43,213 bases of DNA. It comes from Actinomycetota bacterium (GTDB lineage: Bacteria > Actinomycetota > CADDZG01 > WHSQ01). Position 1 is the stretch's first letter; each line of letters opens with the position of its first letter. Under the pieces are notes generated by a model. The model saw only the letters and a program-made list of their open reading frames with translations, was not told where the DNA came from and did not search any database. The stretch covers positions 1 to 43,213 of the forward strand of contig JAUJPD010000011.1 in assembly GCA_030447315.1 (NCBI GenBank). Direction: 5' to 3'. The translations under genes and the position numbers were made by a program. This document shows, one piece after another, positions 15,392-23,632 of the stretch.

Positions 15392-16377
15392 TCGCTCTGC
15401 CCACTGATGTCCTGACCCAGTTAGAGATCGAAAAAGCGGTTGCTGCGATCCCACCGCTGCGACTGATCGAGACGATCGAGGCAGGGTTCGTCGCCTATTC
15501 AAACGGGCGGGCGGTGATCCCGCCGATAGCCGAGATGTCCTTCGAGGATCCTCCCGGGGATGTGCATGTGAAGTACGGATATCTCCTGGATGACGCCTGC
15601 TACGTGATCAAGATCGCCTCGGGGTTCTACGAGAATCCGCGTAGAGGCCTCCTCGTGAGCCAGGGAATGATGCTCGTGTTCGATCGAGGCAGCGGTGTCC
15701 CGATCGCGGTGCTGCTCGACAACGGCTACTTGACGCGCATCCGGACCGCCGTCGCCGGCGCCATCGCGGCCAAGTGGATGGCCCCGCCGGAGGCGAGCTG
15801 CATCGGTATCGTCGGTTCCGGGGTTCAGGCAGGGCTCCAGCTGCGCTGGCTAGCCGCTGTGGTCGAAGTACGCGAAGCGATGGTCCTGTCACGTTCGCCT
15901 GAGAGGGCTGCCGGATACGCCAAGTCCATGAGCGACCATGGGTTCAACGTCGCGATCGCCCGGAACGCGCGGGAACTGGGCCAAGCGTGCGATCTGATCG
16001 TAACGACGACTCCGTCGAAGAAGCCACTGCTGCAGGTCGGCGACATCCGTGCCGGAACGCACATAACAGCGATGGGTTCGGACACACTGGACAAACAAGA
16101 GCTCGATCCGGCGATCCTCGGTCGAGCCGAGGTCGTCGTTGCAGACAGCCGCGACCAGGCGCGTGCGCGGGGAGAGATCGCGCATGCACTTCGACAACGA
16201 CAGATAGACGAGAAGCGCGTCATCGAGCTGGGCGATGTGATCTCGGGGAAGGTTCCGGCACGACGTTCCCGCGCCGAGATCAGCGTCGCCGACCTCACCG
16301 GTGTGGCGGTCCAAGACATCCAGATAGCCAAGGCGGTCTGCGCGAGCCTCGGGATCGAGATCCCGACGGAGCGGTGA
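15388..16377 (+). CDS. Ornithine cyclodeaminase / mu-crystallin family enzyme
   Basis: 329 aa from GTG 15388, overlapping the previous stop as GTGA, so translation is coupled. The family features are present: 'VHVKYGYLLDDACYVIKIASGF' near residues 53-75 (substrate-side Lys), 'LDNGYLTRIRTAVAGAIAAK' (Arg, Thr), the Rossmann motif IGIVGSGVQAGLQLRWL (about 139-155), and 'THITAMGSDTLDKQELDP' (the conserved G.D...K.E.). Enzymes of this fold convert ornithine to proline plus ammonia, or reduce imino acids such as pyrroline-2-carboxylate. Pairing with a D-proline-reductase-like selenoprotein suggests a shared imino or amino acid substrate (inference). Confidence 0.88.
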   Translation: MIALPTDVLTQLEIEKAVAAIPPLRLIETIEAGFVAYSNGRAVIPPIAEMSFEDPPGDVHVKYGYLLDDACYVIKIASGFYENPRRGLLVSQGMMLVFDRGSGVPIAVLLDNGYLTRIRTAVAGAIAAKWMAPPEASCIGIVGSGVQAGLQLRWLAAVVEVREAMVLSRSPERAAGYAKSMSDHGFNVAIARNARELGQACDLIVTTTPSKKPLLQVGDIRAGTHITAMGSDTLDKQELDPAILGRAEVVVADSRDQARARGEIAHALRQRQIDEKRVIELGDVISGKVPARRSRAEISVADLTGVAVQDIQIAKAVCASLGIEIPTER

Positions 16378-16566
16378 TCTCGATGGCCGACTGTGGATCC
16401 TCCTTCGGCGTGCGTGGCTCTGAGCGCGAGAGATTCCTCGGGTCGCGTTCGGAAACTGATTTGGTTCGCTATTGCACCTTTTGAAGCCAAATGTCCGGGA
16501 TTGGCATCGGATGGGTGGGCACCGTAGCCCTCAGTCGTTCAAGACGTCGATCTAGGGAGGTTGTTA

Positions 16567-17325
16567 GTGAAGAAGACGAGCGCCGTTTCGTCGGTGCTGT
16601 TTGTAATCGGGCTGATAGCAGCATTGTCGTTCCCGGTTCTGAGCAGCGCGTCCGGCAGGGAGGCAGAGCAGCAAGGGATGAGGAGCCAGAGCAGCGGCTC
16701 TATGAGGGACGGCTCCGAAGCTGGAGATATGGACAAGGGCCACGGCAACAAGGGCAACATGAACAAGCGCCACATGAAGAAGGGCAACGGCAACAAGGGC
16801 AACATGAACAAGCGCCACATGAATAAAGGCAACGGCAACAAGGGAAACAACATGAACTCGGAATCAGGCACATGACCACGGTCACGGGAGCCAGGGGAGC
16901 AAGGGCAACAGCGGCAACGGCGGCGGCGATGACTCCGACGAGGATGATGACTCCGACGAGGATGATGACAACGACAGGATGACGACTCCGACGAGGACGA
17001 TGACTCCGACGAGGACGATGACTCCGACGAGGGCGATGACTCCGACGAGGGCGATGACTCCGACGAGGATGACGACTCCGACGAGGATGACGACTCCGAC
17101 GAGGATGACGACTCCGACGAGGACGATGACTCCGACGAGAACGATGACTCCGACGAGGATGACGACGAGTCGGACGGCGGCGGCAACAACGGCAATAACA
17201 ACAATTCAGGCAACGGGGGGACCAACAACAACAATCCCGGCAACGAGGGCAACAACAATCCCGGCAACGAGGGCAACAACAACAACAATCCCGGCAACGA
17301 GGGCAACAACAAGCCCGGGAACTAG
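16567..17325 (+). CDS. Secreted low-complexity protein: KGN-rich, Asp/Ser-rich and Gly/Asn-rich blocks
   Basis: GTG 16567 with AGGGAGG upstream, about 252 aa when read through two frame changes. Residues 1-28 are a signal peptide (VSSVLFVIGLIAALSFPVLS). Next comes a Lys/Gly/Asn/Met repeat block (MNKRHMNKGNGNKGN), a His/Gly stretch (HDHGHGSQ), about 13 copies of an acidic hexapeptide DSDEDD, and a C-terminal Gly/Asn block (NNNPGNEGNN) to TAG 17325. The frame shifts near 16858, and at 16967-16983 where one repeat unit is 17 rather than 18 bp. The acidic block should bind Ca2+ or be highly hydrated; the role is unknown. The opposite-strand open frame over the repeats is a mirror artefact. Confidence 0.6.
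16931..17163 (+). repeat. 18-bp tandem repeats encoding DSDEDD
   Basis: About 13 units of GACTCCGACGAGGAYGAY run head to tail. Variants include GAGGGCGAT (17020-17055) and GAGAACGAT (17128-17145). The third unit (16967-16983) is 17 bp, GACAACGACAGGATGAC, one base short, which throws the coding frame. Unit divergence is low, so the array probably expands and contracts by slippage. Confidence 0.85.
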
Positions 17326-17356
17326 GCCTCCGCTAGAGCTTCCTCACAGATCACGA

Positions 17357-17396
17357 ACAAGTGCTGGGTCGGTCATCCCTCCGACCCAGCACTTGT
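17357..17396. terminator. Perfect 16-bp hairpin terminator
   Basis: ACAAGTGCTGGGTCGG (17357-17372) is followed by an 8-base loop and its exact reverse complement (17381-17396). It lies 31 bp after the Asp-repeat gene (plus) and about 120 bp beyond the end of the MocR gene (minus, ends 17517). It is well placed to stop transcription from either side. Only short T runs follow on the plus strand. Confidence 0.75.
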
Positions 17397-17516
17397 GGTT
17401 TCCCTGCCAAGTCACTGAAGGAGATCGTTTTGTCTAGGCGGCCGGCGAGCAGTGAGTTCTCACCTTGTCCGAGGTCGAGTAGTGATGCCGTAGCCCTGGC
17501 GAGGAGCCAGGCATCG

Positions 17517-19028
17517 CTACGCCGGTCGCGGAACCTGCAATGGAGGGGCCCTGTCTGGCGCTCTCTGTACGTAGTCGATCCACGCGACCTTAAGTCGCCC
17601 GACGGCTTCAGTCAGCGAGGTTTCATCCAATACGAACGGGATTCGGAGGTGGTCGTCATGGCCTCCACTCGGAGAGAACATCGGACCGGGCAACAAAGCG
17701 ACCTCGTGGCGGGCGGCCAGCTGCACGTACTCCGTTGCCGATCCGAAGGGGATGCGAGCCCACAGCGAAGCTCCACCGGCGGGCTCGGTCCACGACCACT
17801 CAGGGATCTGGCTCCTGAGCAGCGTGGCTAGGTGGTGGTAGTTCCCGCTTAGCTGCTGCGTCCGATGAAGGCTCGCGTCGGCTGCGCGCTCGAGAGCTCG
17901 AGCGGCGATGAATTGTCCGATCAAAGGTGTTCCTAAATCCAGGTTCGCCTTCAAGCGCTTCAAACGCCCCAACAGCGACTTATCTCCTCTGATCCATCCG
18001 ATCCGCAGGCCCGCCCAGAACAGCGTGCTGAGAGATCCGATCGAGATCACCAGTCTGCGATCCATAGCGCCAAGTGGGGGAGGCGGCTTGAATTTAGTGA
18101 GAGCGGTGTCCATCAGGGCAAGGTTCTCGACGACGGGGACTTGCCGATGACTTGCCAGCGCGATCAGATCCCGACGCCTCTGCTCCGAAAGCAGCACTCC
18201 GGTCGGGTTGTGGTACGTCGGAACGACATAGATCAATGTGGGAGCACCCGTTGCCATCGCTTCGCGGGCGCGATCCACGCGCATCCCGTGCTCGTCGACG
18301 GGTATGGGCACGAGTCGCGCCTTCGAACTACGCAGTAGCGGTAGCGTGCCGGCGTACGTCGGATCTTCTAGGAGCACGCGGCGACCCGGCCTCAGGTACA
18401 AGGAGATCACCAAGTGCACCGCCTGCTGCGCCCCCGTCGTGATCATCAGCTCGTCTGCGGAGGTCGGAAGACCGCGCCCGGTTAGGTGACGCGCGATAGC
18501 GCCGCGCAGCTCTGGAAGACCGGCCGGAAGATAACCCTCGTTCGCGACCGCCGTCCGCCAGTCCGATGTGGTCATGGTTTCCAGGGCATCGAGGAAGATC
18601 GGTGATACCGGCACGTCGGTTGATCGAAGACCGAGCACCCCCGGCTCGCTCCGGCCACCTTTGGGTGGAGCGGGAAGGAGCAGATTCGGCCACGGGAAGA
18701 AGGTCGCCGCCGGGTCCGGGCCACTGTCGCCGGCTCGACTCCTCACCCACGTACCGCTCCCCTGAACGGTCTCCACCAGTCCGCGAGACCGAAGGGCATC
18801 GTAGGCCGCGGTGACGGTGGTGCGGCTGACTACCAGCGCCGCCGCGAGAACCCGTTCGGGCGGCAGTAGCTCCTCCGGCGACAGGTGCCCCTCCTGGATC
18901 AGCAGCTCGAGCTTGCTTGCCAGATCCTGGTACAGCGGGTTGGCCGGGGTCGCCCAGTCGGCCAACATCGATACGAGCTGACCCGGCTCGGCGTGCTTCA
19001 ACAGCGGCGGCTGCATGATCCGATTCAC
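17517..19028 (-). CDS. MocR-type GntR regulator / PLP aminotransferase-like protein
   Basis: 503 aa. The N-terminal winged helix of the GntR class (LYQDLASKLELLIQEGHL, LPPERVLAAALVVSRTTVTA, YDALRSRGLVETVQGSGTWV; residues 33-95) is joined to an aminotransferase class I fold. In that fold the PLP region reads ITTGAQQAVHLVISLYL, EDPTYAGTLPLL and YVVPTYHNPTGVLLS. In the segment where the Schiff-base Lys is expected (VISIGSLSTLFWAGLRIGWI), the usual 'SfSK' has become SLST, so the Lys appears to be missing. MocR proteins regulate nearby genes in response to PLP or amino compounds. It is divergent from the polyketide cluster at 19179, its likely target. Start is GTG 19028 or ATG 19016. Confidence 0.82.
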   Translation of the reverse strand: MNRIMQPPLLKHAEPGQLVSMLADWATPANPLYQDLASKLELLIQEGHLSPEELLPPERVLAAALVVSRTTVTAAYDALRSRGLVETVQGSGTWVRSRAGDSGPDPAATFFPWPNLLLPAPPKGGRSEPGVLGLRSTDVPVSPIFLDALETMTTSDWRTAVANEGYLPAGLPELRGAIARHLTGRGLPTSADELMITTGAQQAVHLVISLYLRPGRRVLLEDPTYAGTLPLLRSSKARLVPIPVDEHGMRVDRAREAMATGAPTLIYVVPTYHNPTGVLLSEQRRRDLIALASHRQVPVVENLALMDTALTKFKPPPPLGAMDRRLVISIGSLSTLFWAGLRIGWIRGDKSLLGRLKRLKANLDLGTPLIGQFIAARALERAADASLHRTQQLSGNYHHLATLLRSQIPEWSWTEPAGGASLWARIPFGSATEYVQLAARHEVALLPGPMFSPSGGHDDHLRIPFVLDETSLTEAVGRLKVAWIDYVQRAPDRAPPLQVPRPA

Positions 19029-19056
19029 CTACTACTTCACCTCTCCTCGGAAAGAC

Positions 19057-19074
19057 CCAATATCGGCAGATTGG
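19057..19074. promoter_or_regulatory. Inverted repeat CCAAT-N8-ATTGG in the divergent promoter region
   Basis: CCAATATCGGCAGATTGG lies in the 150 bp between the MocR gene and the first gene of the polyketide cluster. A second imperfect palindrome, CCGATTGATTCGG, lies at about 19104-19116. Either could be a MocR operator. The same CCAAT-N8-ATTGG layout recurs upstream of the hydrogenase operon (29911-29928). Confidence 0.35.
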
Positions 19075-19178
19075 CCTGGCCTCATCGGTAAGAGTCTGAC
19101 CGACCGATTGATTCGGTTTTGTCCCACTGTTCGGTGGCGAACTCGCCGCGGGATCGTCTTAGCCGTCAAAGAAGGGAG

Positions 19179-19676
19179 ATGCCGGTGCAGTTTGAACTCA
19201 TCCCTGCAGTGCTCGCGGGCATGATCGCGGGCGCAATCATGGAGGGTCCGGTCTACATGCAGAAGGCGATGGGGCTCCCCCTCAAGCAGAACATCTTCCG
19301 CACGTGGGGACAGAACCTGCTGAAGATCCCAGGCGGCGCGGGTTACTTCGCCGGATTCCTGTTCCACCAGGGCGTAGCGGTCTTTGCCGCAGTGCTGTAT
19401 GCCCTCTTCTTCAACCTGATCGGCGCCGATGACAACCTCTTGATCTGGGGGCTGGCGGGTGGCTTGATCCATTACATGGTGGCGGGACCCGTTGTTGCGA
19501 TGCTTCCGTCCACCGATCCTGAAACGGGAGAGGTCGGGCGCCAGGGATTCGCCTACAAGAACTACGGCGCTCTCGATGTCGCCACCTCCTTCATGGGCCA
19601 CATGATCTTCGGACTCAGCACGGGCGCTCTCTACGCACTCTTCCACAGCCAGGGCGGTAGTGGGTTGATCACGTGA
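19179..19676 (+). CDS. Four-span membrane protein, first gene of the type III PKS cluster
   Basis: 165 aa from ATG 19179 (or GTG 19185, better spaced from GAAGGGA). Hydrophobic segments: LIPAVLAGMIAGAIMEGPVY, GYFAGFLFHQGVAVFAAVLY, LIWGLAGGLIHYMVAGPVVA, SFMGHMIFGLSTGALYALFH. It resembles small actinobacterial membrane proteins of the DUF6789 kind (from memory, not a search). Function unknown. Its divergence from the MocR gene and its position ahead of biosynthetic genes suggest a role in export or membrane placement of the product. The gene at 22640 is similar in size and layout. Confidence 0.65.
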   Translation: MPVQFELIPAVLAGMIAGAIMEGPVYMQKAMGLPLKQNIFRTWGQNLLKIPGGAGYFAGFLFHQGVAVFAAVLYALFFNLIGADDNLLIWGLAGGLIHYMVAGPVVAMLPSTDPETGEVGRQGFAYKNYGALDVATSFMGHMIFGLSTGALYALFHSQGGSGLIT

Positions 19677-19692
19677 TCGGTCGTCGGCATAG

Positions 19693-20423
19693 GTGACAGG
19701 AGCGCCTACGGCATCGCTGGCACGGCCGCGTAACGACCTGAGGCAATACGACGATCTGCAGGACGAGTGGTGGCGCGCCGACGGCACCTTCGCTGCGTTG
19801 CACTGGCTGGCCCGATCGCGGGCGGAGTTGATCCCGCAGGCCAATGGGGAAGGTCTCGTCCTCCTCGACCTTGGCTGCGGCGGGGGCCTTCTGGGTCCGC
19901 ATGTGGACGGTTACCGGCACTTCGGCCTAGATGCGGTCGCTTCCGCTCTCGGTGTCGCGGTGCAGCACGGGCTGATCGGAGTCCAAGGCGACGTCCACCA
20001 CCTGCCGTTCCATTCTGCCTGTGCGGACGTGGTCGTAGCGGGCGAGATCTTCGAGCACATCCCCGATGTCGAGAAAATGATCGACGAGGTAGCACGCGTT
20101 CTGCGCCCCGGCGGCGTTGTCATATTCGACACGCTGAACGACACACGCTGGTCGCGCTTCTCGATGGTGACCGTGGGCGAACGCGCGCCCGGGGACCCCC
20201 GCCTGGGATCCACGACCCCGACCTATTCATTGATCCTTCGCGCTTGTACGCCCGCTTCGCCCGGCACGGGATCAGCCTCAGCACCTGGGGCCTCCGTCCC
20301 GCGGCGATCGACTACCTGCGATTCCTCGTCTCTCCCCAACGGCCCGTACGTTTCGTCCGCACCAAGTCCGTGGCCGGGCTGTACCAGGGGGTTGGTCGGA
20401 AGGACCCGTCATGGACGCTGTAG
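19693..20423 (+). CDS. UbiG-like class I SAM-dependent methyltransferase, one frameshift
   Basis: About 243 aa from GTG 19693. SAM-binding motif I is LVLLDLGCGGGLLGPHV (about residues 55-71). Motif II/III text is VVVAGEIFEHIPDVEKMIDE and VLRPGGVVIFDTLNDTRWSR, as in 3-demethylubiquinone O-methyltransferases. The frame changes near 20195, and the rest (DLFIDPSRLYARFARHGISL ... GVGRKDPSWTL) continues in the next frame to TAG/TGA at 20423. Its stop overlaps the acyl-CoA dehydrogenase start by 13 bp. Probably methylates a phenolic or quinol hydroxyl on the polyketide made by the downstream synthase (inference from context). Confidence 0.75.
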
Positions 20424-21593
20424 CCAAGGCACAGAGGATCGCGCCGCTCGTGCGTAAGCGGGCGGAGCAGTACGACGCATCGGCAGAGTTTCCGAGCCAG
20501 GATCTCGAAGACATCAGGACCGAAGGGCTGCTCTCACTGCTCGTGCCCCAGGAGCTCGGTGGCATGGGCGCAACCTTCGAGGACTACGTGCAGGTTGCGA
20601 TGGCTCTCGCCTCCGCAAGTGGTTCGACAGCCCTGATCTTCAACATGCACGCGTGCGTCACGGGCGCGCTGGCGACCTTGCCGCGCCAGCTCCTCGAGAA
20701 CCTCGGTGTGGACGACTCATTCTTCGAGGTGCGAGATGACATCCTGCGACGAGCTGTCGACGGCGCCGCCTACGGAGTCGCGATCACCGAGAAAGAGGCG
20801 GGATCAAGACTCTCCGCCCTGCGTACCGAGTACGGACGCGAAGGTAACGGTTACTGGATCCGAGGCCACAAATCCGTGTGCTCCGGAGCTGGTCATCTGG
20901 ACGGCTACCTAGTAGCGGCACGCAGCTCCGAGACCAGTGGCGGGGACGCGGCCGTGTCCTACTTCCTGGTCCCGCGGGGGCCGGGGATCCAAGTGCACGA
21001 GACGTGGGACCCGCTCGGGATGCGCGACGGCGAGCAATGAGCTCGACCTCGATGTCCGGGTTCCTTCTGACGCTCTGCTGGGCGGGATGGAGGGTCTCGT
21101 GTTGCCGCTCGCTCATCTCATGCCGCAGTGGCTCGTCGCGTCCTACGCCGCCGTGTACGTCGGGCTGGCGCGCGGCGGTAGACGAAGCGGTCGCCTACGT
21201 AAACGAGCGAGTGGTCGTCGGTCGGCGCGGCGGTCTGGCAGACCTACCGTTAGTGCGGGCCCGTTTGGGGCGGGCGGACACAGACGTCGAGGCGGCGCGC
21301 TTGGTCCTCGAGGAGGCAGCGCGCAGGATCGATGCAGCACCGGGGGAACCAGACACGAACAGGTGGATATACAGAGCCAAACTTGCGGCGGGTGACGTCG
21401 CCATGACAGTCGCAGCGACGGTCACAGAAGCATGTGGATTGGGTGCGCTACGGCGTGGCTCGCGTTGGAGCGCATCTTCCGCGACGCAAGGTCCGGAGCG
21501 ATAATGCCGCCGTCGTCCGATGTCTGCGCCGACTACTTGGGCACCGCCACATTGGGGCTCGACCCCGTCACACAAGGAGGTAAGCCATGGTAG
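20411..21593 (+). CDS. Acyl-CoA dehydrogenase, three or more frameshifts
   Basis: About 393 aa. The first 210 residues are clean: LRTEGLLSLLVPQELGGMGA-type N-terminal helix domain, then AYGVAITEKEAGSRLSALRT (FAD/substrate strand) and YWIRGHKSVCSGAGHLDGYL. After 21030 the coding sequence hops frames (SNELDLDVRVPSDALLGG; then VNERVVVGRRGGLADLPLVR; then ARVGALERIFRDARSGAIMP) and ends at TAG 21591-21593. The closing helices match the family ('ERiyRDaR...i'). It desaturates an acyl-CoA at the alpha-beta bond using FAD. Between a methyltransferase and a type III PKS it may shape the starter acyl-CoA. The breaks are in conserved parts, so indel errors are the best explanation. Confidence 0.8.
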
Positions 21594-22643
21594 CGGCTGC
21601 GATCACCGGGTTCGGCAGCGCCTTTCCGAATCACTTGATCGATCAGCAGGAGGCGTGGGAGAAGTTCTTTGCGAACCACTACGCCGACGTGCCGGTCGCG
21701 GAGAAGGTGTGGAATGCGGCGGGAGTTGCGACCCGCCATGGCGTCATCGACCCGACGCACGAGGACATCAGCCTCTGGTCGACGGAAGAGAGGATGCAGC
21801 GTTTCATGCAAGAGGCGTTGCCGTTAGGTGCCTCCGCCATTCAGGATTCTCTGAGGCAAGCCGGCGTGGCACCCGCGGACGTGGATCTGCTTACCGCCGT
21901 CTCCTGCACCGGATACGCGACCCCAGGGATCGACATCCTCCTCGCGCGCGACCTCGGGATGCCCTCTTCAACCGAACGGGTACACGTAGGCCATATGGGT
22001 TGCTACGCGGCGATCCCCGCCTTGGGGCTTGTCCAGGATGCTGCGGTGGCGCGAGGCAAGGTGGGAGTTCTGTTGTGCCTCGAGCTAACCAGCCTGCACG
22101 TGCAGCCGGCGACGGATGAGATCGGGCAGGTGGTCGCCCACGCGCTATTCGCCGACGCCGCCGCTGCGATCACCGTCGAGCCAGGCGCGAGAGGTCTCGA
22201 AGTGGTCGACGTGATCGCACGTACAGATGCCAATGAGGCAGACAAGATGACATGGGATGTCACCGATCATGGGTTCCGGATGGAACTTTCGCCACAGGTT
22301 CCCGACGTTTTGGGACGCCACGTGCACGACGTGGTGTCAGACCTCTTGTCGCGGCACCAGCTGCGGACGCAGGACGTCCGAGCTTGGGCCGTCCACCCCG
22401 GGGGGGCCGAAGATAGTCGACGTGGTAGGCCAGCAGCTCGCGCTAACGGATGATCAGTTGTCGTTGTCTCGTCAGGTGCTCAGCGAATGTGGTAATTGTT
22501 CGTCTGCGACGGTGCTCTTGATCCTGCAACGGATCTTCGATCAGGACGATCTCGATGAAGGAGACTACGTGGTAGCTATGGCGTTCGGTCCAGGTCTTAC
22601 CCTCTATGGGGCGCTGCTGCGCCAGACCGGCTCGCGCGGATGA
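21587..22643 (+). CDS. Type III polyketide synthase (chalcone/stilbene synthase superfamily), one frameshift
   Basis: About 352 aa from ATG 21587 with AAGGAGG upstream, overlapping the dehydrogenase end. The catalytic triad is visible: Cys139 in VGHMGCYAAIPAL, His in WAVHPGGPKIVDVV (spanning the frame change near 22400), and Asn in SECGNCSSATVLLIL. This pattern separates it from FabH. Type III synthases extend acyl-CoA starters with malonyl-CoA and cyclise to alkylresorcinols, pyrones or similar lipids. With a methyltransferase, an acyl-CoA dehydrogenase and two membrane proteins it forms a compact cluster, perhaps for a methylated phenolic lipid or quinone. Confidence 0.82.
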
Positions 22644-23098
22644 AGTCGACGGGCAGTACTTCGTTCGGCGCGACCGTCAGTCGAGGCGTAGTGGCCGGTA
22701 TTGCAGGGACGGCCGTGATGACCGCGTTCCAGAAGCTGGTCGAGATGCCGATCACCGGCCGCGGCGAGAGCTTCGCCCCTGCGGATTTCGCGCGAGTCCT
22801 ACCGATCGAGGCGAAGGATGAGCACCAGCGGCGGCAGCTGAACTGGGTCACGCACTTCGCGCTCGGAGCGATGTGGGGAAGTGCTTTCGCCATCGCAGAT
22901 CGTGCCGGGCTTCATGGTCAAAAGGCGATCGCCACAGTGTTCGGCGTCGTCTACACCGGTGACGTCCTGCTGAACACGGCGCTGGGACTGTACGAGCCGA
23001 CGAAGTGGTCAGCGGGTGAGCTTGCCATCGACGTGGTCGACAAGCTCGTCCAGGCGGAGGCCACCGGAGTGATCTTCGACCGCATGCAGGAGCTCTAG
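22640..23098 (+). CDS. Membrane protein, last gene of the type III PKS cluster
   Basis: 152 aa. The ATG overlaps the PKS stop by 4 bp (ATGA). Hydrophobic segments GVVAGIAGTAVMTAFQKLVE, NWVTHFALGAMWGSAFAIAD and ATVFGVVYTGDVLLNTALGL give about four spans. It resembles the 19179 protein in size and in its opening glycine-rich 'xxAGxxxGxxM' helix, so the cluster is bracketed by two related-looking membrane proteins. Function unknown. It faces the hydrogenase operon end-to-end (48-bp gap). Confidence 0.65.
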   Translation: MKSTGSTSFGATVSRGVVAGIAGTAVMTAFQKLVEMPITGRGESFAPADFARVLPIEAKDEHQRRQLNWVTHFALGAMWGSAFAIADRAGLHGQKAIATVFGVVYTGDVLLNTALGLYEPTKWSAGELAIDVVDKLVQAEATGVIFDRMQEL

Positions 23099-23146
23099 CC
23101 GGCTTCGTCCCCGCGGTGCAGCTCCAAGAGAATCTCGTCCACGAGG

Positions 23147-23632
23147 TCATGGACGCTGCGTCACTATAGGAACGGCCGCCGCGACATCGGGGCTAAGACC
23201 TTGATGAAACTCCTCGCACGTAGCGGGTTGGCATCCCACGACCAGGACCTGCTCGGGTAGTACGTCTGCGGCTCGTGCGATGCGCAGGATCCGGGATGGC
23301 TCCGCGAGATGAAGGTCGGCATACTGGCCCTGCCATTCCTCCATCGTCGGTTCGGTGATCTTCGGAATCTGAGGGATCAGGACGAAGACGGTCCCGGCGG
23401 GGGCGCTGCGCTCGATGGCGTCGACGACGATCAACCCGCGGTAGCCCTCCATCAGCTGCTGGAGGATCCCGAGGCCCCCGATGCCGGTTTCGATGAGGTC
23501 GACTCGGTCGGGCAGGGACCCTTGCAGCTGGGCCGCGACCTCGACACCGAATCCGTCGTCGCCGCGCAGCGGGTTTCCGACACACGCGACCAGGACGCGC
23601 GACAGCGGATCAGGCTCCGTGGGAACAACCAC
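23147..23632 (-). CDS. Hydrogenase maturation protease (HybD/HycI, M52 family)
   Basis: About 161 aa from GTG 23632, which overlaps the NifU-like gene; a longer frame reaches 23659. The N-terminal motif CVGNPLRGDDGFGVEV carries the conserved GN and the acidic nickel-binding residue. LIVVDAIERSAPAG gives the second ligand (Asp) and ADLHLAEPSRILR the third (His), so the site is complete. The enzyme removes the C-terminal tail of the large subunit after nickel insertion, downstream of the DPCMPCTVH motif. Last gene of the hydrogenase operon. Confidence 0.85.
   Translation of the reverse strand: MVVPTEPDPLSRVLVACVGNPLRGDDGFGVEVAAQLQGSLPDRVDLIETGIGGLGILQQLMEGYRGLIVVDAIERSAPAGTVFVLIPQIPKITEPTMEEWQGQYADLHLAEPSRILRIARAADVLPEQVLVVGCQPATCEEFHQGLSPDVAAAVPIVTQRP

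Noticed and set aside
16931-17163. Possible CRISPR array
   Set aside because: Units are 18 bp, contiguous and coding, with no unique spacers; no cas genes nearby.
16539-17312. Long minus-strand open frame rich in Ser/Glu and Leu/Pro over the Asp-repeat gene
   Set aside because: It is the mirror of the 18-bp repeats (GAC-TCC-GAC-GAG read backwards), lacks a start context and signal, and the plus strand has a signal peptide and ribosome binding site.
20411-21593. UGA recoding (selenocysteine) in the acyl-CoA dehydrogenase at the TGA near 21040
   Set aside because: The homologous text resumes in a different frame, so an indel explains it; the family has no Cys/Sec there.
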